From Apostichopus japonicus (taxonomy: Eukaryota; Echinodermata; Holothuroidea; Aspidochirotida; Stichopodidae), in contig NC_092574.1 of NCBI RefSeq assembly GCF_037975245.1, positions 23,129,713 through 23,193,712 on the forward strand: a DNA stretch of 64,000 nucleotides, written 5' to 3'. Shown piece by piece: positions 57,110 through 64,000 of this stretch. A program made the translations under genes and the position numbers. How positions within the stretch are numbered: the stretch's first letter is position 1; each line of letters starts with the position of its first letter. The notes beneath the pieces were generated by a model. The model was not told the DNA's origin and ran no database searches. It was given only the letters and a program-made list of their open reading frames with translations.

Positions 57110-57320
57110 TAAGCTTTGTTCATACTGGAGACCACAAGGAGCATCAGGATCCTGTTATTCCCCAGAGAGGTAAAAAGGCTGAACCCTTATTGGGGGGGGG
57201 GGGTATGCATGCAAAATTGAGAATGCAAGGTGGATCAAGAACAAATGAAAGAATATTATGCAATCATGAGGAGGTCACAATCACTATTGACAATTCAACT
57301 GTGGGGGGGTGGGGTTGTTC
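57110..57320 (+). repeat. Dispersed repeat family B, copy 2
   Basis: Related to 22420-22670. It contains ACAAGGAGCATCAGGAT, AATTGAGAATGCAAGG and GAAAGAATATTATGCAATCA followed by GAGGTCACAAT. Two G runs (57191-57203 and 57302-57308) interrupt it. The class of the family is unknown. Confidence 0.6.
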
Positions 57321-58565
57321 TGTATGTTCGTATATTAATTTTGTGCCAGTTTAGTCTAAAACCTCCAGAAAATAAAGTGTATCATATTCAAACCTGGACA
57401 AATCAACAAATTATGACATAAAAACATCACTTTTGCTGACTTCGATGTGACATAATACTGACCACTCACTGATCTACTCTTGCTGAACTGGTTAGAGTTC
57501 AGTAACATACACTCATTGCACACGCACAGCAAAAGAAAACACAACAGACATCTTAATTACATTTCCCAACATGCCATTGGAAACGTCGACAACCTACCAG
57601 AGCAATAAATGATATCACTTACAAATGTTGAAACTTTTCAGGGTATGTACCTTCTACGGATAATGGATATCGCAAGAGACTACGAACTGTTATCAATCAA
57701 ACCCGCATACAATCTCCTTGAGTGGAGATAGTGTGCAAATTCATTCTTGGTAAAGAGAAGCTACTTCTTAAGTTGTGTTTTGACTTTCTGTAGGTTTTAT
57801 ATTTATGCAGCTCATTGTAACTATATATTAATATTAGCAAACAGTATGAGTGTTTGAATATGCTTCAAAAATTTATGAAAAGAGCCTTCCCATTTCATAT
57901 TCGAATCACAGCTTCATAAGTGGGTGTGCATGTCAAATGCACAAACTCTTCAAAGACTTTTGTTTATCTTCAGGGGCAATTGCACAGCTAAAAAAGAGAT
58001 AAAATGTTTATAATCTTACAGCAAGGTCAAATCACATGACATACATATTACAACAGTTGAAGTTTAGTCACCACACAATCATCAAGTGTGCACAATTCAA
58101 ACTTTCCCTTCCAATGCACTACAGTGAGCTACATCGACAAGTCCCCTATGGGAGGGGGAAGGGGGAGGGCGAATATCCCATGGGGTGTTACCACAATTCA
58201 GCACACAGAGCTATGTTTCTATTAAAGTTGCCAAACAGGTCTCAGGAGATGTATACTGTTCTTCATTACCACAGTACTCCCTCTCTCTCTTTCTCCTATG
58301 GTCATATTTAACTGATATAATAATAAATATGTTCTCATGTATAAATCTCTACACAGCATGATAGCAGCGTTGAATAATTGCAATCAAATATTGATGATTG
58401 AAAACAGGCAAACCTAAATTGAATATTGTACACAAGTCAATGAAAAGTGTTAAAAGACTTTAGCAATTAATATTCAACCTACCTATGTGGACAAGTTGAT
58501 TATTAACCTGATAGTAAAGACTTCTCATTTGTCAAAAAATGTGAACAACCTGACAATTTTTCTAG
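57321..58565. other. Non-coding, no gene seen
   Basis: AT-rich sequence with a GGGAGGGGG patch near 58150-58168. No supported feature. Confidence 0.4.
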
Positions 58566-58615
58566 CAGGGACAGTAGTTTTCTCTATGATTATTATCCCT
58601 TTCAAGAGAAGACAG
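58566..58615 (+). CDS. Weak candidate internal exon, 50 nt
   Basis: On the plus strand the acceptor TGACAATTTTTCTAG and the donor GACAG followed by GTAAGG bracket 50 nt. One frame (one leading, one trailing base) reads RDSSFLYDYYPFQEKT. A second frame is open. Its phase fits both downstream candidate terminal exons (61055 and 63010). There is no recognisable homology and no further upstream exon, so a chance pairing is possible. Confidence 0.25.
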
Positions 58616-61054
58616 GTAAGGGAGAAGGTGAAAGTCAATGCAAAGACTGCACAATCTTAAATCTATTGCAGACTTTCATGTTATGTTAAGGTAATCGTGT
58701 ACACCCCAAGATGACACTAGAAATCGGTAACAACTTTTCTGTTCTAAGATATATAGTCCCTTATCTACCCATGTCAATGATGTCATTATAATAACACTAA
58801 AATATATTTCACTTGGAGATATCTCCTTCAATTCAACCCAACAATTTCAATGGGCACAAGTCTATTATTATTATTATTACTATTATTAAACAATCGATTC
58901 CGTTCTTCCAACGGCCTCGGATAATCAAACTAAAACTCCCTCCCAAATCTTCCTTAGCCTCCAGAAACGTTGTTATTACTCACAGCTCATTAAATAGTTT
59001 TCACACATGAACATATTAAAAAACTCAACCATGCCAATAACACTACCAGATCCATCAGCAACAGAATACAAGAGATATCAAAGTCTCATCTATTATTCAC
59101 TAACATCCTCACCCTCCTCCCGTGCACTATGCTCCTTGTCACTGCGGACCACGACGATGTCGTTGCCGCCACCGACATCCAAGTTGGATTTTACATCTTT
59201 CTTTTATTCTTTTTTTTTTTATCCCCCGCCTCCTCTTCCTCCTCCTCCCAAAGCCTTCCACAGTTTATCTCTGTATTACCTGATCGTTTTGTTGTGAAAC
59301 CAAAAGAGAATCGTTATAGCAGGGACAGCCGTTATCAAACTGAAATGGTTCAACACCGTCAATACGAAACCATTCTATTACTAATATCCATTGGCTTATT
59401 GCTTTTGAATTCCAACGTCACATGACAAGACTGAGCACTTAAATAATTCTCGAACACGACCAGAAAGACAGATTGCGAGATTAAAACCAAGCTGCAGGAG
59501 GAAGTATTCTTTTCTTTCTCTCTCTCTGGCTGTCTCTATCTCTGTCTCTTTCCTCTAAGTTTCTCACTAACCCCTTTAGGGAGCAACAGAAGATAATTAA
59601 GCTTGGGAAGCTACATTTGATTACGGGGGGGAAGCAATTTTTAGCAATGGCTTTTATTGAACTAAAACAAAATCATTTATCTGTGTATGTATGAATGACT
59701 GATAAGTGTATTTATATAATACAACGTTATAATATTTCAGTTTCAAGAATGGAGGAGAGGGAGGGGAGGGGGGGGGGATGGGAGATCGAGAGGAATACAT
59801 GGGGTTTGAGGCAGGCAATCAATATCTGGAAATTTATAAATAATATCTGGATAATTTTAAATTTGTTTCGCAAGTTCTAAAGGAAAGACATTCATCATCA
59901 TACACTAATATTGGAAGCATTTGCCTCTAAGAAACCTCTATACGTTTTAGCAGTAGCTGCATGAGTGTGCTTAGTTAGGAATTGGCTTTATATACAAAGC
60001 GATATATTAAACTTTCATGCAATTTGCCTTGACTAAATATATACACACAGATGTAAACAATCTTTTGTCCAGGGTTACTTTGGGTAAACATTTGATGAAA
60101 GTAAAACTGCTGAGATAAAATAGAACACACAGAGAGAATCAGAGGCAGAATATTGCTTTTGAACATCTTAAAGGTCCATACTGCATTTATCTGGAATTTA
60201 TAACATTCCATGTCACTTACATATCAGCAACTTGCAATTGATGAAAGGGAGATTTCTGTGATAGAACTTTTCCTTGGCGAACCCTAATTAACAAGTAATT
60301 AACCTATTCGCAAAAATTGACAATTTTGTTATCCCAAGCAATTATGCATGCAAACCACACCTTTTCTCATTCATATTTTAAACTCAACCAATCTAATCAT
60401 CTCTATAACTTGACGTACTGTACGGCTATATTGCATGCAGCATAGTATAGTAGAAAGTTTCAGTTTACACTTTTAATTAAAGGGTTTAATTTTGAACCGG
60501 AAAGCAGGTAAGTGTTGCTAAATAAACAGATTTTCAACTCAACATGTAACTCATTTGTACAAAGTTAGTATAGGACTGCATAATGCACTGTACTGTGTGT
60601 ATACACCTTCCTGTATATATTGTATACGTTCGCACACTGGTAGTGTATATGGTACGGTGAGTAATCCAGGAATTTGTTGACATGACCCGACATGACCTGA
60701 TATTTCTGCAGGAAATGCATATGTAATAGTACGAATGTTTATAGCTGTGGTTCCTCTTTTTGCTAAAATCTTGTAAGATTCGAGACACATTTCGCGCAGA
60801 CCATGTTTGGTACATGTTTAGAGTAGCGCAAGTATCACAGTCAATGGTAGGTAGGTGTCACTTTAAACAGCAATACACAATCACCATGCCTATAGCACCA
60901 TTTACATAATGTCATTCTTAGAGTGCCTGAACCCTTACAGGGGTTAAAACCTGCAGACAATATGAAGTCACATGACCTATCTCATTCCAGGAAATAACAA
61001 AATCCCAGTTGGCCTGCATGTTTTTGCCTTCAGTGCTCCTATATTTTTTTTCAG
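58616..61054. other. Non-coding, simple sequence
   Basis: AT-rich sequence with a (TTA)n run at 58862-58888, a CT/TCC-rich patch at 59210-59250 and a G-rich patch near 59756-59780. No gene is supported. Confidence 0.4.
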
Positions 61055-61193
61055 AAGAATGTCAGGTTGTTCCTCAAAATATGACCCCACAGATGGCACA
61101 CCATGCTGCAATGTCATGTCCCTTACAGCTGACACTAATTGTAAACCTGTTTAATAATAGTAGCAATAGTCTGTGTTCTACAAAATGTTATTA
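61055..61193 (+). CDS. Weak candidate terminal exon, Cys-containing
   Basis: A very strong acceptor (CCTATATTTTTTTTCAG) on the plus strand opens into two alternative frames. With two leading bases it reads ECQVVPQNMTPQMAHHAAMS onward for 45 codons to a stop at about 61193. With one leading base it reads RMSGCSSKYDPTDGTPCCNV and stops at about 61156. Neither matches a family I know. The phase of the first frame fits a join from 58615. The evidence is only the acceptor and the open frames. Confidence 0.2.
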
Positions 61194-61197
61194 ATAG

Positions 61198-62180
61198 CTC
61201 TACAAATCTAAATATAGGAGCCTGCAAGTTACCCATAAATGTAATCCCTTTCATGAGAAGAAGAATGTAGGGTAGGAAGTTTAATTTTAGTTCTAAACAC
61301 ACATTACTATTTTGTACTTCTTCTTTGTCCTTAAAATGTTCAGTTTAATACTATTGACAACATCCTTCTTAAGATATATTGACATTCTTTTTTTTTTGGC
61401 AGATCAGGCTAGAACCGGATTTTTCATTTTTTTTTTAATCATCTTGCAAGACCCTGTTGCTACACTAACAAATGGATAAATTTTCACCTTTCTTGTTACA
61501 ATTTTGTAACAACATTCTTAACCGGTCATATGCACAGTTCCGATGCACACCTGTCATCTAGTTTGTGACACATTATTTGTTGTTGTCATGCATTTCTGGC
61601 TTATTATGTGTTTTGGTTTTTTTGGGGGGTGGGGGCAATATCTGATAATTAAACTTTCCCATCAGTTTTCGTTGGTTTCGTTAGTAGTTCTTTATGCAAC
61701 TAACAAGGAAGTACCATGCACAGAAAGATGACATCAATGTCCTATCAGGTCTTACTTCAAGGTTGTTTGACCTTTGTCTTTATTCCACTATCAGGATTCA
61801 TCAGTGTCATCAACAACTTACCAATGCCACTACCAGCCCCAGGGCATCAAGTTTGATAAGATTCTTAACGAAAAAAAATTAACTTCTCTTTCCTTTTATG
61901 ACTTTTCAGCAAAATAGTTAACACCTTTTTCAGTCTTTGTTTCAGGTGTATACATATCACATACTATGTTTCCATTGCCTTGATACTGATAAGAAGGATA
62001 GAGTTACTATAAAAGCTACACTTTTGGTTGTAACTCTGACAACAAAGACATGAATATTCAAAAATAATTGGAAATATAATAATTGAATAATATTCAATCT
62101 GAGAGGTCTATGTCACTGTTTCGCCCATAAGTTATTAGCGCTCTAATTAAATGTAGAAAATTTTTGCTTTAATTTTCCAT
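61198..62180. other. Non-coding, no gene seen
   Basis: AT-rich sequence with T runs near 61389 and 61428 and a GGGGGGTGGGGG patch at 61624-61635. Nothing else is recognised. Confidence 0.4.
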
Positions 62181-62520
62181 CGGCAAACCATTTGTGACCT
62201 CGAAAACCTCTATTAAGGACCTTTGATCTCCACAAAAATATCAGGATTCATCTACATAATATTATGCAACAACATATAAAATCAATCCAAGATGTTGACC
62301 TCAAATGACCTTTGAATTCAACACAAAACAATAGGTTTCATCTACTCACTATGAGGGTATCCACCAATAAAATATAGATTTCAGTTTCCTATCTTGCGGT
62401 CATGTTTACAAGGTTTGACATGCTGACTTCAAACGACTTTCCACCAAGAATAACAGGCTTCTTGAACTCAATAATCGGCATCCAAGATCCATCCAAGTTT
62501 CCTGTTTGCAAGCAAGGCAT
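62181..62520 (+). repeat. Diverged relative of repeat family A
   Basis: The region has the same alternating pattern as the 3' half of family A: TGACCTC..A, GACCTTTGA, CTACATA/CATCTACTCA and CATGTTTACAAGGTTTGACA, with the GTTGACCTCAAATGACCTTT motif at about 62294. Alignment to copy 1 is partial and highly diverged, so membership is tentative. Confidence 0.5.
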
Positions 62521-63009
62521 CAGCCACACATACAAATGCTCATTATCATGACAGCAAAGGTTACAATTTCATTCGAAACCAAAACTCCTCTGAGTAACAG
62601 AGCCTTCCTTGCATCACCCTCCACTAACATGATAACAGCTTAACTACATACACCTCTACCTGGAAGGAATTTTTCAGCTAAGTACTCCTGACCTTTAACC
62701 TTGAATTGTGGAAAAAACCACAAGTGACACACTTAGACTAAGCGTAGAAAGCTCATGTTAAGAAAATGACAAAACGTCATGAAATTCGCCATGATTAGAT
62801 ATTATACGAGTTAATACTTGCCAAGCCTCTCAATTTTTATGAGATTTAAATGTGTACTCCCTTTGTTCTTTGTAATTTGCAAAAGAAACATGCTTCCTCC
62901 TGTCTACAGATTCGATTTCTAAGTCAAATGCCCACCTTCATGAAGTACATTTTGACGACTTTTTTCTCTTTTATTCCTACTTTTTATTTTTCATTTTTCA
63001 TTTCCCCAG

Positions 63010-63065
63010 GCACTACTCTCCTATCATCACAGCAGAAACCTAATGCCTCCACTTCAAGCACTTAA
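63010..63065 (+). CDS. Weak candidate 3'-terminal exon, Ser/Thr-rich
   Basis: A long pyrimidine tract (about 45 nt of almost pure T/C ending CATTTCCCCAG) precedes a short frame with two leading bases: TTLLSSQQKPNASTSST then TAA. Joined in phase from 58615 it would give ..FQEKTGTTLLSSQQ... The low-complexity S/T/Q peptide is plausible as a protein C-terminus, but nothing else supports it. No AATAAA is found close downstream. Confidence 0.22.
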
Positions 63066-64000
63066 TAATCTAGAGTATTGAAGAAGATAGAACCAAGATT
63101 GTGGAAATTACATCTAGTAATGATTCCTGATATTTTCAAAGAAAAATCTACCTTTTTTTTCATAATATGTTTTTTAAAATGCCAACATTCATATCTTCTA
63201 GTTAAGGGCAATTTTCTTTTCTCTCATTTCCGTCAAGGTTATAGCACTCTATATGGCTAAGCAACAAGATTTATTGGAGATCTCTTCGTTTAATACTTAG
63301 CTTTTAGCGCCCGTGGGCAAAAAAAGGAAATGGGATATGAATTCGTCTGAGTCTTGAAAAACATGAAAGATTGTGATTACTACATTGGAACTTTAAGGAA
63401 AGGAGCTATTCACATTATTATGCATATTTCATCAATATTACCAATATTAAAGACTTTTAAAGGATTTTTTATCAACATTTATATTCCAGTGTTTGTTGCT
63501 TTTGGTCCTTTAATTCAAACTCAATGAAGAAACTGATGGAAAATTGAAAGGCATAATACAATCAGAAAATACTCCTTAAATAATTGCATCTTTTCATCAT
63601 CATAGAACGTACTAAGAACTGTGAACCTTTTTGTAACTGCTGTAAAAGAGTTTTCCAATATACCATCAGGTTTCATAGAGACTAATAGATCTGGTGAAGA
63701 GGTTCCTGGATAGCAAGAATTCAACAGGGCTTTTAAAAGTGGAGCAGTGAGCCCAGCACCCTTCCTAAATATGGATGACATGTTCGGTGGATGCTACATT
63801 TCTTTGTTATCTTTATATCCTATTGTTATTCTAATGTTGATCCCATCACAGCAGTGTCACTGGATCAAGTTCAACTAGTTTGTTTGCCTTAAATAACATT
63901 GTCACTTTCAAAAGAGTTGTTACAAGGGTTTTCAGTCACCACTCTAAGCAGCCAATTCCATATCATATCATACCTCACAGTTATGACCAGAAACAAAAAA
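63066..64000. other. Non-coding, no gene seen
   Basis: AT-rich sequence to the end of the window. The 86-codon minus frame at 63521-63781 is of chance length and unrecognised. Confidence 0.4.

Noticed and set aside
1-64000. CRISPR arrays, bacterial operons, rRNA or tRNA genes
   Set aside because: No spaced direct repeats of CRISPR type, no operon-like gene packing, and no tRNA or rRNA signature seen; the minisatellites are contiguous tandem arrays without unique spacers.

Overview
This window looks like AT-rich, repeat-laden nuclear DNA of a marine invertebrate animal. An echinoderm is my best guess, from the DIRS and BEL/Pao retrotransposons, CR1/L2 and Tx1-like LINE relics, and dispersed repeats built on GACCTTTGACC motifs. 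The taxon is inference. No complete host gene is visible. The only open reading frames well above chance length belong to two retrotransposons, both on the minus strand and both apparently intact.

Layout. 1-8674 is intergenic or intronic DNA with one dispersed repeat (2773-3712), two minisatellites and a possible minus-strand exon at 4992-5041. 8675-15209 is a complete DIRS-type tyrosine-recombinase retrotransposon: inverted termini, an internal complementary region that copies both tips, and gag-like, RT/RNase H and recombinase frames. 15210-33485 is mostly unique AT-rich DNA with a 13-copy, 49-bp minisatellite (19648-20285), a CR1/L2 LINE remnant (24765-25215), and several small candidate exons on the minus strand whose peptides are mostly charged. 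33486-40601 is a complete BEL/Pao LTR retrotransposon: near-identical LTRs, a 5-bp target duplication, an initiator-Met primer site and a 1913-residue Gag-Pol frame. 40602-50196 holds a 248-bp tandem duplication, microsatellites and a second LINE remnant. 50197-53727 is a large imperfect palindrome (arms about 0.85 and 0.95 kb) around a decayed Tx1-like LINE. 54013-54290 is a decayed DIRS terminus. The rest is AT-rich DNA with further copies of the dispersed repeats and a weak plus-strand exon series near 58.6-63.1 kb.

How the parts work. The DIRS element should replicate through a reverse-transcribed circle. Its internal complementary region holds the exact complements of the two different outer tips, and the recombinase would integrate the circle without a target duplication. 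The BEL element carries the standard tRNA-primed, integrase-mediated machinery, and its structure indicates a recent insertion. Host coding content is limited to candidate small exons supported by splice-site and frame arguments only.
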